From NCBI RefSeq assembly GCF_030012985.1, contig NZ_CP120233.1:1-64000 (forward strand): a stretch of DNA of 64,000 nucleotides, written 5' to 3'. Position 1 is the stretch's first letter; each line of letters opens with the position of its first letter. Of the stretch, positions 43,793 to 59,624 are shown one piece after another. This DNA comes from Microbulbifer sp. VAAF005. Its GTDB lineage: Bacteria > Pseudomonadota > Gammaproteobacteria > Pseudomonadales > Cellvibrionaceae. The position numbers and the translations under genes were made by a program. The notes beneath the pieces are model-generated. The model searched no databases, was not told the origin of the DNA, and saw only the letters and a program-made list of their open reading frames with translations.

Positions 43793-44125
43793 ATGAGCTT
43801 TTTTATCCCCTCCGCCATGGCACAGGAAGCGGCGCCGGCAGCACAGGGTAATCCGATGATAACCCTGCTGATGTTTGCGGGTTTGTTTGCATTCATGTGG
43901 TTTTTTATTATTCGCCCACAGCGCAAGCGCCAGAAAGAGCACCAAGAGCTGGTTGGCGCTCTGAAAAAGGGTGACGAAGTTGTAATGAGCAGCGGGATGC
44001 TGGGCCGCGTCGACAAGGTCGATGAGGACTACATCGTGTTGGAAGTTGCAGACAGCATGTCTTTGAAGTTCCAAAAAGTAGCTGTGCACGCAGTATTACC
44101 CAAAGGTACGATTAAAAAGATCTAA
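43793..44125 (+). CDS. yajC: Preprotein translocase subunit YajC-like
   Basis: 110 residues from ATG at 43793 with GAGG 7 bases upstream. One N-terminal TM (MITLLMFAGLFAFMWFFIIR) then the basic RPQRKRQKEHQ and the family sequence GDEVVMSSGMLGRVDKVDED and YIVLEVADSM. Normally yajC sits between tgt and secD-secF. Here it is alone between a broken regulator and a deaminase-like gene, so it may be an extra copy rather than the main one. Ends with a strong terminator. Confidence 0.9.
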   Translation: MSFFIPSAMAQEAAPAAQGNPMITLLMFAGLFAFMWFFIIRPQRKRQKEHQELVGALKKGDEVVMSSGMLGRVDKVDEDYIVLEVADSMSLKFQKVAVHAVLPKGTIKKI

Positions 44126-44159
44126 TCCTATTCAGGGTTTATCTTTGAATGTCGTCACT

Positions 44160-44189
44160 AAAAAAGCCTGGCAATTGCCGGGCTTTTTT
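44160..44189 (+). terminator. Terminator after yajC
   Basis: AAAAAA GCCTGGCA AT TGCCGGGC TTTTTT, a stem with one G-T pair flanked by A and T tracts at 44160-44189, 35 bases after the yajC stop. This isolates yajC as a single-gene unit. Confidence 0.9.
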
Positions 44190-44490
44190 ATGGTTACTAT
44201 TTTTTGCGCGGGTAGCTTTTGTTGGACCTTGAAAGCCCACAGAAAAATTGCGGAATTAATCAAAGGCTGGACCAATTTGTCTGATTAATTTTCCAATAAA
44301 AAAACAGGTTAGACAAAAAGCAATAAATAGCACTGAAAGGCATACTTTTATTCATTTTTAAAAGCTAGTCCTCCATTAGCATACTTAGCAAGCTTGGTTC
44401 TGTTACTGCGGAAACTTTTTGCTAAGAGGTGTTCTCTTACTGAGTCACATCGATAAAACTAATAATTAGACATAACAGGTTTAATTCACC
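44190..44490. other. Promoter-bearing intergenic stretch before the PLP deaminase
   Basis: 301 bases without a gene, A+T-rich (about 44280 to 44400 is rich in A/T). The GTG start of the next gene has no near-consensus site upstream. No RNA gene or repeat recognised. Confidence 0.4.
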
Positions 44491-45516
44491 GTGCTTAAGA
44501 GCCTGCCAACAGAGTTGCCTAAGCGGTTGCGCCTGGCGAACCTGCCCACACCTCTGCAGTCGTTAGACCGAATCAGTGATCTTTACTCCCTTCCTTATGG
44601 AGGGCCCAGGATTTGGATAAAGAGAGATGACCTTACCGAGTCCGGCATGTCGGGAAATAAACTGCGAAAGCTAGAGTTTGTTGCCGCTGAGGCCCGGGCC
44701 CAAGGGGCTCAGGTTTTGATCACTTGTGGCGGAGTGCAATCCAATCATTGCCGTACCACTGCTTTGGTGGGGGCTCGATTGGGGTTTAAGGTTCAGTTGA
44801 TTTTACGTGGCGAGCGTACTGCAAACCCCGATGGCAACCTTTTACTGGATGAGTTGGCAGGTGCTGAAATTGCGGTTTACTCACCGGAGGAATACTCCCG
44901 GAATTTACAGGGCCTCTTTGACAACTGGGCTGCTGAGTATCTGTCCAGAGGACAGAAGTCTTTCTGTATCCCCACTGGCGCCAGCGACGGTTTAGGCATC
45001 TGGGGCTATATCTCGGCCTCTCAGGAATTATTCGCAGACTGTGCAGATAGAGGGTTCAAGCCTGATCATATTTTATGCGCTACTGGCAGCGGTGGGACCC
45101 AAGCGGGTTTGACCTTGGGGTGCCATTTGCTGGAAGCCGGTACGAAAGTTACGGGTTTCGCCGTTTGCGACAGTGCTAATTATTTCCAAGTGAAAGTGCG
45201 TGAGGATATTTCGCAGTGGATGGCACAGTCTGGCGTATCGCTTGATTTGGAGTCCCTCAAGATTTTGGTTAATGCCGACTATAAAGGTCCGGCTTACGGG
45301 GTGGCGGAGCCAGAGGTTTACCAAACTATTAAAGAGTTGGCTTGTTTGGAGGGTATTCTTCTCGATCCTGTCTACACCGGCAAAGCATTTCATGGTCTGC
45401 TACAGGAGTTAAAAAAAGGAAATTACCAGGGCTCAGGCAACCTGGTTTTTATTCATACCGGAGGGCAATTTGGCCTCTTCCCCCACCGAGCCCACTTCTT
45501 CCCTGTGGCCGAATAA
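44491..45516 (+). CDS. D-cysteine desulfhydrase / ACC deaminase family PLP enzyme
   Basis: 341 residues of the fold-type II PLP family that includes DcyD and ACC deaminase, breaking down D-cysteine to pyruvate, sulfide and ammonia. IWIKRDDLTESGMSGNKLRK holds the PLP Lys (in Gly-Asn-Lys), ITCGGVQSNHCRTTAL follows with the Ser/Asn/His active-site set, ATGSGGTQAGL is the phosphate loop and PVYTGKAFHGLL the C-terminal block. Whether substrate is D-Cys or ACC is not decidable by eye. GTG start. Followed by the AGCS symporter, which could import the amino acid. Confidence 0.85.
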   Translation: MLKSLPTELPKRLRLANLPTPLQSLDRISDLYSLPYGGPRIWIKRDDLTESGMSGNKLRKLEFVAAEARAQGAQVLITCGGVQSNHCRTTALVGARLGFKVQLILRGERTANPDGNLLLDELAGAEIAVYSPEEYSRNLQGLFDNWAAEYLSRGQKSFCIPTGASDGLGIWGYISASQELFADCADRGFKPDHILCATGSGGTQAGLTLGCHLLEAGTKVTGFAVCDSANYFQVKVREDISQWMAQSGVSLDLESLKILVNADYKGPAYGVAEPEVYQTIKELACLEGILLDPVYTGKAFHGLLQELKKGNYQGSGNLVFIHTGGQFGLFPHRAHFFPVAE

Positions 45517-45625
45517 TACGACATTACTGTTCTCGTGCCGCGTAAGCTGCTAACCTGCGCAACAAATTACAGTTGTATCTGTATATAAAACAAACAGAAA
45601 TAAGTCAGAGTAGTGGGGGGTTAGT

Positions 45626-47284
45626 TTGGATTCCTTTAACAATCTGCTGTTGTTAATAGACGGCATGCTCGGCTCAGCACCTTGGTTCCCTTGGGTGTTA
45701 CTTGGAGTCGGTTTCTTTTTCACCATTTATCTTGGTTTTCCGCAGCTTCGTTATTTTGGGCATGCGATCAAGATTGTACGCGGTAAGTACGACAAGCCCG
45801 GAGACCCGGGTGATACCTCCCACTTCCAGGCATTGGCTACGGCACTGTCGGGTACCGTAGGTACCGGTAATATCGGTGGCGTTGGCTTGGCTATTTTCCT
45901 CGGTGGTCCCGCTGCGCTGTTTTGGATGTGGATGACCGCATTCCTGGGTATGACCACAAAGTTTGTGGAAGTGACCCTGTCACACAAATACCGTATTAAA
46001 GCAGCGGATGGTTACTACGCGGGTGGCCCCATGTTTTACATGGAGCGTCGTTTGAATATGAAATGGCTTGCGGTGCTCTTTGCAATCGCGACCGTTATCT
46101 GTTCATTCGGTACCGGCAGCTTGCCCCAGGTCAACAACATTGCCCAGGCAATGCACGATTCTTTCGGTGTTGAGAAGGCTCTGACTGGTGGCATCCTGGC
46201 GATTTTGCTGGGCATGGTGATTATTGGCGGTATTACCCGAATCGCTAAAGTGACCTCCACCATTGTTCCCACCATGGCAGTTATCTACGTAATAGGCGCC
46301 TTGGGCGTTATCATCTACAACTACGAAAATATTCTGCCGTCCTTTGGGGCTGTTTTCCGCGATGCCTTCACTGGCAGTGCGGCCGTAGGTGGATTCCTGG
46401 GTGCGAGCTTTGCCTATGCCTTTAACCGTGGTGTGAACCGCGGCCTCTTCTCGAACGAAGCGGGTCAGGGCTCTGCACCTATTGCTCACGCCGCCGCTCG
46501 CGCAGACGAGCCGGTTTCTGAAGGTATGGTTTCCCTGCTGGAACCCTTTATCGACACCATTATCATCTGTACCTTAACCGGACTTGTGATTCTTTCTTCT
46601 GGTGTCTGGACTGAGAAACACGAGAACCTGTTTGAAGGTGCAGATACTTACGTTGTAGCGGGTAGCTACGATGAGAAGAATACCCAGAATGTTGAGCAGC
46701 TGTTCAAGTATTTGAGCGGTCAGGAGAGTGATGTTAAGGCCTATAACGGCTCCATTGTTGTGACTGATGGTCACCCGCTGAACAGCCAGGACTTTACCCT
46801 CATCCACGCCCGTTCTATTGCTGAAGACCTGGATTTCCGTGTGGGGGATGACAGCTTTAGCGGTGTTCTGGATGTGAAAGATGGTAAGTTTGCCAATGAA
46901 GATGTGGATATTTGGGGTAAGTCCCTTGTGCACTCTGTGGCTCTGACCAATCTTGCCTTCCAGCGCGGTTACTTTGGTGAATACGGTGGTCTGATTGTTA
47001 CTCTGGGAATTCTGCTGTTTGCTTTTTCTACAGCAATTGCCTGGTCATACTACGGCGACCGCTCAATGATTTACCTTTTCGGGCCCAAGGCAGTAATGCC
47101 TTACCGAATAGTTTACGTTATTGCATTCTTCTGGGCTGCGATTGAGGACACCACAGTTATTTGGAACCTCTCTGCGGTGGCCATTGTGATAATGACCTTG
47201 CCCAACCTGTTTGGAATTACTGTGTTGGCCAAGGAGATGAAAGATACTGTGAAGGATTACTGGAAAGACCCAAGCCATAAATAA
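45626..47284 (+). CDS. Sodium:amino-acid (alanine/glycine) symporter, AGCS family, with large soluble insertion
   Basis: 552 residues. TTG start with GGGGGG upstream. N-terminal [20 protein letters not shown] and [20 protein letters not shown] are strong AGCS signatures, then [22 protein letters not shown] proteins are usually 450 to 480 residues; here about 120 extra residues (about 325 to 440, [20 protein letters not shown] to [20 protein letters not shown]) sit between TM segments. A periplasmic domain inserted in the carrier is a plausible reading. Substrate probably Ala/Gly or D-amino acids with Na+. Confidence 0.9.
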   Translation: MDSFNNLLLLIDGMLGSAPWFPWVLLGVGFFFTIYLGFPQLRYFGHAIKIVRGKYDKPGDPGDTSHFQALATALSGTVGTGNIGGVGLAIFLGGPAALFWMWMTAFLGMTTKFVEVTLSHKYRIKAADGYYAGGPMFYMERRLNMKWLAVLFAIATVICSFGTGSLPQVNNIAQAMHDSFGVEKALTGGILAILLGMVIIGGITRIAKVTSTIVPTMAVIYVIGALGVIIYNYENILPSFGAVFRDAFTGSAAVGGFLGASFAYAFNRGVNRGLFSNEAGQGSAPIAHAAARADEPVSEGMVSLLEPFIDTIIICTLTGLVILSSGVWTEKHENLFEGADTYVVAGSYDEKNTQNVEQLFKYLSGQESDVKAYNGSIVVTDGHPLNSQDFTLIHARSIAEDLDFRVGDDSFSGVLDVKDGKFANEDVDIWGKSLVHSVALTNLAFQRGYFGEYGGLIVTLGILLFAFSTAIAWSYYGDRSMIYLFGPKAVMPYRIVYVIAFFWAAIEDTTVIWNLSAVAIVIMTLPNLFGITVLAKEMKDTVKDYWKDPSHK

Positions 47285-47301
47285 TTTGTCTGGGTTTGAT
47301 T

Positions 47302-47332
47302 AAAAAAGGCGGCCAATATGGCCGCCTTTTTT
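47302..47332 (+). terminator. Terminator after the AGCS symporter
   Basis: AAAAAA GGCGGCCA ATA TGGCCGCC TTTTTT at 47302-47332; perfect 8-bp stem with flanking A and T tracts, 18 bases past the stop. Also works for the minus strand. Confidence 0.92.
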
Positions 47333-47371
47333 GTTTGTGCACCGCCGATACTTTGATCTGCGAGAGCTTGC

Positions 47372-47397
47372 CCACCCAGCAGATACCTGCTGGGTGG
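47372..47397 (-). terminator. Hairpin downstream of the M4 protease gene
   Basis: Perfect CCACCCAGCAG/CTGCTGGGTGG stem (11 bp, loop ATAC) 13 bases after the M4 protease stop on the minus strand; no clear T run. Acts as 3' end or stabiliser. Confidence 0.55.
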
Positions 47398-47409
47398 AAA
47401 TCAGCTCAA

Positions 47410-49993
<2,584 letters not shown>

Positions 49994-51328
49994 TTATACA
50001 TTTAATAATAGAAATTCCCTCTCCCACGAACTGATCACACGATTAAACTCCTCATATTCATTTCTCTTGATCGCACTCCAGGCTTTTACGAATTTACTGC
50101 CAAACATTTCTGTTGCTTCATCACAATCTGATAGGAGTGTCAGGGCATGTTCCTGGGTGCGGGGAAGTGTAATTGACTCTTTGGAGCAGTCGCCCTGATA
50201 AGGTGCGCTCGGTGCGACTTTATTGGTCATTCCTAAATACCCGCAGGCAAGAGAAGCTGCTATGGCAAGGTAGGGATTACAGTCCGCCCCGGGAAAACGA
50301 TTCTCAAGACGTTTACTTTGTGGCGAGCTGTCGGGAACCCGAAGGCCTGTTGTTCGGTTGTCGTAACCCCAGTGGAGACTGGTGGGTGCGGCCATTTCAG
50401 GTGTGAAGCGGCGATAGGAGTTTACATTTGGAGCAAAAAAACTAATAAAACCGGGAGTGTATTTCTGCATACCGCCAATAAAATGCAAGAAATTATTGCT
50501 CTCTTTTCCTGTATTATCGACAAAAATATTTTCACCGGTTTTTCTATCCGCCACACTCTGGTGTAAGTGCAGTGCGCTTCCAGGTTCGTCTTCCATCGGT
50601 TTTGCCATGAAGGTTGCATAAATGCCGTGGCGAAGAGCCGTTTCGCGCACTGTGCGTTTAAAGGTAAAGACCTGGTCAGCTAAATGAAGTGGATCTCCAT
50701 GTAGAAAGTTAATTTCCATCTGGGCAGTGCCTGATTCGTGGATCAGTGTGTCGACATCAAGCCCCTGAGCTTCACAAAAATCATACATGTCTTCAATGAT
50801 GGGCTCGTATTCATTGGCTGCATCAATGCTGTAGGATTGTCGGGTTTTTTCTGTGCGTCCCGATCTTCCCACAGGCGCGGATAGCTTTTCATCCGGGTCC
50901 AGGTTTCTTTTTACAAGATAAAACTCTACCTCAGGGGCGACAATAGGCTTCCATCCTCTGTCTGCATATTTTTCGAGGACAAATTTTAAAATATTACGGG
51001 TGCTGATAGGGTGAGGGTCCCCATCTCGAGAATGGCAGTCATGAATGATTTGTGCTGTCGGATCATTGGCCCAAGGGTTTAGGCGCACTGAGTTGGGGTC
51101 AGGGATTAGGAGCATGTCGGTGTCTGCTGGATCAACAAGCTCATTGTGTTCGTCGACATAATCCCCAGTTACAGTTTGCACCAAAATGCTTTCCGGTAAA
51201 CGGCTGTCTTGAGTTAAGAACTTATCGGTGGGGGTGAACTTTCCTCTGGCGTTACCTGACATGTCGGGAACAAGGCATTCAACTTCTGCAATATTGTGAT
51301 TTGCCAGCCAGTTTGTAATTTTATCCAT
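49994..51328 (-). CDS. puuA: Glutamine synthetase family protein, probable gamma-glutamylputrescine synthetase
   Basis: 444 residues, gamma-glutamyl ligase of the PuuA group, adding glutamate to putrescine (or a similar amine) with ATP. The Gln-synthetase fold is visible: EVECLVPDMSGNARGKF, APEVEFYLVKRN with metal ligands, QMEINFLHGDPLHLADQVF, FMAKPMEDEPGSALHLHQS and RLENRFPGADCNPYLAIAAS. It is divergent from the FAD amine oxidase 51488 to 52786, the PuuB partner in this pathway. Classical GlnA is larger and better conserved at its adenylylation Tyr, which is not evident here. Putrescine as substrate is inference from pairing. Confidence 0.85.
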   Translation of the reverse strand: MDKITNWLANHNIAEVECLVPDMSGNARGKFTPTDKFLTQDSRLPESILVQTVTGDYVDEHNELVDPADTDMLLIPDPNSVRLNPWANDPTAQIIHDCHSRDGDPHPISTRNILKFVLEKYADRGWKPIVAPEVEFYLVKRNLDPDEKLSAPVGRSGRTEKTRQSYSIDAANEYEPIIEDMYDFCEAQGLDVDTLIHESGTAQMEINFLHGDPLHLADQVFTFKRTVRETALRHGIYATFMAKPMEDEPGSALHLHQSVADRKTGENIFVDNTGKESNNFLHFIGGMQKYTPGFISFFAPNVNSYRRFTPEMAAPTSLHWGYDNRTTGLRVPDSSPQSKRLENRFPGADCNPYLAIAASLACGYLGMTNKVAPSAPYQGDCSKESITLPRTQEHALTLLSDCDEATEMFGSKFVKAWSAIKRNEYEEFNRVISSWEREFLLLNV

Positions 51329-51487
51329 TGGATAGCCATTGCTTACTTTTTCTTCCTGAGTGAAATTCTATGATCAGTGCCGGAAAGCATTGCGCTGAAA
51401 ATAATTCCTCCTGTGTAAAGGAACTATATACTGCCGATTGGAACAGGGCCGTTTATTTAAATGGCATTGAGGGTATCTGGTAGAAAT

Positions 51488-52786
51488 ATGAAGGTGATGA
51501 ATAGGTTGGATGAGCACACGGAATCCTATTATGCCGCTACAGCTAACGACCTTCAGGAGTATCCATGCCTGGAAGGTAACGTGGAGGCAGATGTCTGCAT
51601 CATTGGTGGTGGTTATACGGGACTCTCTAGTGCTTTGCACTTGGCAGAGCGCGGCTACTGTGTGGTGCTTCTGGAGGCTAATAGGATTGGTTGGGGCTCA
51701 TCAGGAAGGAATGGAGGACATGTCGGTGTTGGACAAAGGCGAAGTCAGGGTGATCTGGAAGCCATGTTCGGATTCGACATGGCTAAGCAGCTATGGGATT
51801 TAAGTATCGATGCTGTTCAATTGGTGGAGAGTTTAATAGTCAGGCACCGGATTCCATGTGATTTAAAACGTGGGATTATGCATCTGGCGGCAAAGGCCAG
51901 CCACGATAAGTATCTGAAGGGTGAAACTGACAAGCTCAGGGAAAGATATGGATACAGGCAGGTTGAATATATAGAGAAAAAAGAAGTTCGGGAGCTTGTT
52001 GGTAGTGAGCGATATCTTGGTGCTCAGATAGATTTTGGTTCACTACATCTCCACCCACTCAATTTTGCTTTAGGGCTTGCTCGTGCAGGAGCCTCTGCAG
52101 GAGTCCATTTTTTTGAGCGCAGTGAGGTGCAGGGATACTCGGCGTCTTCCCCTTTTACGATTTCAACTGCGCGAGGACAAGTAAGGGCTGAAAAGCTGAT
52201 TTTGGCTTGTAACGGGTATTTGGGAAATCTTGAGTCCCGTTTGGCCGGATGGATAATGCCGATAAATAATTTTGTGTTGGCGACAGAGCCTTTACCTAAA
52301 AACCTTGCCCGGGAAATCATTGCTAATGATTTTGCAGTGCAAGACACCCTACATGTTATTAATTATTGGAAACTATCAGGTGATAACAGGTTAATTTTTG
52401 GTGGCGGGGAGAATTACACCAGGCGCTTTCCTGAGGATATTCGTAGTTTCGTCAGAAAGTATATGTTGAGAGTTTATCCACAGCTGGAAAATACTGGTGT
52501 TGAATTTGGCTGGGGAGGAACACTGGCCGTTACCATGAATCGAATGCCTTGTATGGGACAGTTGCAACCGGGTTTGTATTATAGTCAGGGATATTCTGGG
52601 CATGGAGTGCCCACTGCAACTTTAGCCGGTAAGCTTTTAGCTGATGCGATTTATGGGGAGAGTGGAGGTTATAATATATTCGCTTCTCTCCCCAAAATTG
52701 ATTTTCCAGGTGGGACTTTGTTGAGATGGCCGGGTTTGGTTTTGGGGATGCTCTATCACAGCTTATTGGACAAAATTGGAAGATAG
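51488..52786 (+). CDS. puuB: FAD-dependent oxidoreductase, probable gamma-glutamylputrescine oxidase
   Basis: About 432 residues. The DAO-type FAD fold begins DVCIIGGGYTGLSSALHLAE, then VLLEANRIGWGSSGRNGG; the C-terminal GQLQPGLYYSQGYSGHGVPT block is typical of PuuB/OrdL. The N-terminal EHTESYYAATAN resembles E. coli PuuB. In the pathway PuuB oxidises gamma-glutamylputrescine to the aldehyde. Starts at 51461, 51488 and 51497 are all in frame; 51488 was chosen. Divergent from puuA; puuC/puuD are not in the window. Confidence 0.85.
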   Translation: MKVMNRLDEHTESYYAATANDLQEYPCLEGNVEADVCIIGGGYTGLSSALHLAERGYCVVLLEANRIGWGSSGRNGGHVGVGQRRSQGDLEAMFGFDMAKQLWDLSIDAVQLVESLIVRHRIPCDLKRGIMHLAAKASHDKYLKGETDKLRERYGYRQVEYIEKKEVRELVGSERYLGAQIDFGSLHLHPLNFALGLARAGASAGVHFFERSEVQGYSASSPFTISTARGQVRAEKLILACNGYLGNLESRLAGWIMPINNFVLATEPLPKNLAREIIANDFAVQDTLHVINYWKLSGDNRLIFGGGENYTRRFPEDIRSFVRKYMLRVYPQLENTGVEFGWGGTLAVTMNRMPCMGQLQPGLYYSQGYSGHGVPTATLAGKLLADAIYGESGGYNIFASLPKIDFPGGTLLRWPGLVLGMLYHSLLDKIGR

Positions 52787-52845
52787 GTCCAGGAAGGATT
52801 AGGCAGGGAGTGCCGACACGCAAGTGTCGACACTGGCCATATATG

Positions 52846-55544
<2,699 letters not shown>

Positions 55545-56447
55545 ATGGCGGTGCGCCCTGACAAGTTAGTAATTGCTATATCTTCCCGCGCTTTATTTGA
55601 CCTCGGCGATAGTCATAAGGTCTTTGAAGAGCAGGGCTTGCACGCTTTCTCTCAATATCAGGTCGAGCGGGAAAATGACATCCTGAACAAAGGCGATGCC
55701 TTCCTCTTAGTGGAAAAGTTCTTGAAGATTAATGATCTTCTTGATGGGGACCCCCGGGTCGAGGTAATCCTACTCTCAAGAAATAGTGCTGACACTGGAT
55801 TGCGAGTATTTAACTCCATAGAACACTACGGACTAGATATTACGCGGGCTGCTTTTTGTAATGGTGAGAGCCCGTATCGCTATATAGGCCCCTTTGGGTG
55901 CAATCTATTTCTTTCCGCAGATGGTGCCGATGTTCGTCAGGCTTTGGAGCAGGGAGTTGCTGCCGCAACTTTAGTGGCGGGTGCAAGCCGTGAAAATCGG
56001 AACGATGTTTTGCGATTCGCATTTGATGGTGATTCAGTCATATTCTCGGATGAGGCTGAGAAAATCTATAAAAGAGAGGGGTTGGCGGCTTTTACCAAAG
56101 CCGAGCGAATATCAGCGCAAAAACCTCTGGGAGGAGGGCCCTTCAAGGGGTTTCTTGAGGCGCTTCAGCGGTTGCAAGCAGAATTTGACATGGATGCCTG
56201 CCCAATTCGGACAGCGCTGGTAACTGCTCGCTCTGCTCCGGCCCATGAGCGGGTTATCAGGACCCTGCGGACCTGGGATGTTCGGGTAGACGAATCAGTT
56301 TTTCTAGGGGGGTTACCGAAGGGTGAGTTTTTGCGCGCCTTTGGTGCCGATGTCTTTTTTGATGATCAGCCCAGTCACTGCGCCTCTGCTGCTGAACACG
56401 TGGCAACAGGCCATGTTCCCCATGGCATAGCTAATGTTGAAGCCTAG
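55545..56447 (+). CDS. 5'-nucleotidase (cN-I family)
   Basis: 300 residues of the NT5C1-like 5'-nucleotidase family that dephosphorylates nucleoside monophosphates. ISSRALFDLGDSHKVFEEQG holds the nucleophile region, VILLSRNSADTGLRVFNSIE follows, then ALVTARSAPAHERVIRTLR and FFDDQPSHC with the C-terminal acidic motif. HAD-like fold. In bacteria these are often next to central metabolism genes; here it stands alone. Confidence 0.85.
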   Translation: MAVRPDKLVIAISSRALFDLGDSHKVFEEQGLHAFSQYQVERENDILNKGDAFLLVEKFLKINDLLDGDPRVEVILLSRNSADTGLRVFNSIEHYGLDITRAAFCNGESPYRYIGPFGCNLFLSADGADVRQALEQGVAAATLVAGASRENRNDVLRFAFDGDSVIFSDEAEKIYKREGLAAFTKAERISAQKPLGGGPFKGFLEALQRLQAEFDMDACPIRTALVTARSAPAHERVIRTLRTWDVRVDESVFLGGLPKGEFLRAFGADVFFDDQPSHCASAAEHVATGHVPHGIANVEA

Positions 56448-56720
56448 ATAGTTGTGGGCAATTTAGTGGGCGTTATACGGTAAAGGGTGCATTGCACCAC
56501 TATGGAGCAATGTAGCTACCGACTAGAAAATAAAGCCGACAGAAAGCCCAGGATCCCCCAAAGTTGATTGACACTTTCGTCTCTACCACGGATATTCAAC
56601 CGTCCATTGGCCCTGGCTTTGATTCACTGCTATTCTTTTCTCGTATAACTCAAGATAGTTTTTATAACTATCGATCAAAAAATGGTATTAATCGCTCTCG
56701 GCCAGGAGCGAACTTAATGA

Positions 56721-57704
<984 letters not shown>

Positions 57705-57751
57705 AGGTGCTGTTGAAGGGGGAGTGCCGAAATAAAGGTAAGGGATGGAGG

Positions 57752-58045
57752 CTATGAAGCCTCCATCTCGATCAGGGGGCGCAGCACTTCTTTGGCGAAC
57801 TTGAAGTAAACAGTGAAAATCTCTGCTTCCTTACCTTCGCGCTCTACGACAAAGAAGGGCGCTCGCTCTACCTTGTGCTGCTGAGCCAGCTGTAAGCCCG
57901 GGCTTTGCGGGTCACGCACGTCGGCGATAAGTGTCTGGTCGATAAATTGCATTTGGCCATTTTCTTCCAGCTTTTCTTCAACGTCGCGACACTTGGTGCA
58001 GGGCGAGCCGTCGGCGAGAATTTTCTTGACCAGAGTGATCTTCAC
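57752..58045 (-). CDS. Glutaredoxin/thioredoxin-like protein with Cys-Thr-Lys-Cys motif
   Basis: 97 residues from the GTG at 58045 (AAGGAAA just upstream). Family resembles small thioredoxin-like proteins near cysB: DGSPCTKCRDVEEKLEENG holds the redox Cys-x-x-Cys. After it VERAPFFVVEREGKEAEIF includes the cis-Pro (AP) loop, and FAKEVLRPLIEMEAS ends it. An upstream ATG in frame at 58084 is not backed by a ribosome-binding site. Convergent with cysB. Confidence 0.78.
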   Translation of the reverse strand: MKITLVKKILADGSPCTKCRDVEEKLEENGQMQFIDQTLIADVRDPQSPGLQLAQQHKVERAPFFVVEREGKEAEIFTVYFKFAKEVLRPLIEMEAS

Positions 58046-58220
58046 GATAATTTCCTTGATCCAGTGCAATGCCATTAAAGGCAAGATGGACTGAATCTAT
58101 CAGAACCCCTAATAACTTTGAAATATCAATCGCCGATACCTTTATAACTAAAATTTGTAGTGATGCTACAAAAGGCGCCAAAACAGGCTAATTTTTGGTC
58201 GCTTTTCGGCGGTTTGATGC

Positions 58221-59551
58221 CTACTGCAAAAATTGTTCAGTTGTTTCCAGTAGTAGGCGCACCTTGGCCAAGCACTCCTGATGCTCTGAAGTGGGATCGG
58301 AATCTGCAACGATCCCACCACCTGCCGCGCAGGTTAGATGTCCATCGTTGGCACTGAAGGTCCGGATGGCGATATTGGTGTCAGCGCGGCCACAGCTGCT
58401 GATGTAGCCAATACTGCCGCAATAAATCCCCCGGGGGCTGGATTCCAGCTCCCGGATCACTTCCATTGAGCGTCGCTTTGGAGCACCTGTGATAGACCCG
58501 CCGGGGAAACAAGCTTCGAGTAATTCGCTATAAACTGACTCTTCGGGTAGCTCACCAGTTACTACGCTGACCAAGTGGTGGACATTGGCAAAACTCGCCA
58601 ATTGGAATAGCTCGGGAACACGTACGGTGCCACTGCGACACAGCTTGCTCAAATCATTGCGCAGTAAATCGACGATCATCAGATTTTCCGCCCGGTCCTT
58701 GGGGCTTCTCTGCAGCGAGAAGGCGGCGCGCTGATCTGCCATCTTGTCAGCGTGTCTTGCTGCAGTGCCTTTAATCGGTTCCGTGCGTAAACTGGCGCCA
58801 TCAGCTCGGATAAATCGCTCCGGCGACATACTGAGCAGGCTGCCATGGGGCAGGGCCATATAAGCAGAAAAGGGACCGGCAGCTTGAGAGCGCAATGCCA
58901 GGTAAGCTGTTAGCAGATCGCCGCTATAAGGGGCCCTGAAACGCTGGGTAAAGTTTGCCTGATAGATATCGCCAGCGGCGATATATTCCAGTATCTGCTC
59001 AATTTGTGCCCGATAATCATCTGCACTCAGTTCGTGCTCAAATGGTGAATGCAGCCGGAAGTCCCCGGGTGTAAGCGTGGTCTCCCAGTTGATAGCTTTA
59101 AATCGCTGTATCAATTCGCGAACTTGCTGGGGGGGCAGGCGGGGTGGAAAACCAGGTGATTGCTACCCAGTTGGTGGTCGGCAATAAAGGCCCATGTGTA
59201 GAGCCCAAAAAAGCCTGCGGGCAAGTCCGTAGGGCGCATATCTGCCGGTAGATAATTACCCTCTACACCGAGTTCATAACCGGCGTAACCAATAACCCCG
59301 CCGCAAAAAGGCAGTTGTGAGTCCCTGTCCTGAGGGCAGAGTTCGCACACCAGGTCATCCAGCCGGGCAAATGGCTCGGGTGTGTCGGCACTTAACTCGA
59401 GGGTATTTATCGGGTCGGCACTAATGATGTCATAGCGCCCACCCTCCGCGAGAGGTCGACCGCTGTCGAGCCAAACGGGGATAGGCAAATCCGCTATCGC
59501 CGCAAATGCGGCGGGCGTGTTTAATGAGTAGGGCAGAGAGACAATTTGCAT
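58221..59551 (-). CDS. pabB: Aminodeoxychorismate synthase component I, frameshifted at a G7 run
   Basis: With PabA, makes aminodeoxychorismate from chorismate; PabC (35020) finishes PABA. Two open parts: MQIVSLPYSLNTPAAFAAIA to NHLVFHPACPP (59551 to about 59135) and LIQRFKAINWETTLTPGDF to the end (about 59120 to 58221). Break is at the G7 run 59129-59135 (C7 on the coding strand); adding one C gives CPPQQVRELIQRFKAIN and a full 443-residue PabB. Motifs intact: PIKGTAARHADKM, CFPGGSITGAPKRRSMEVI, SIGYISSCGRADTNIAIRTF, AAGGGIVADSDPTSEHQEC. Probably intact in the genome; sequencing error suspected. Confidence 0.85.
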
Positions 59552-59624
59552 ATCAAGCTACAGCAGTCCGGAAGACGGCGCACACTACACATTTTGCGGC
59601 GGCAATTAAAGGGTGTGTGGCTCT

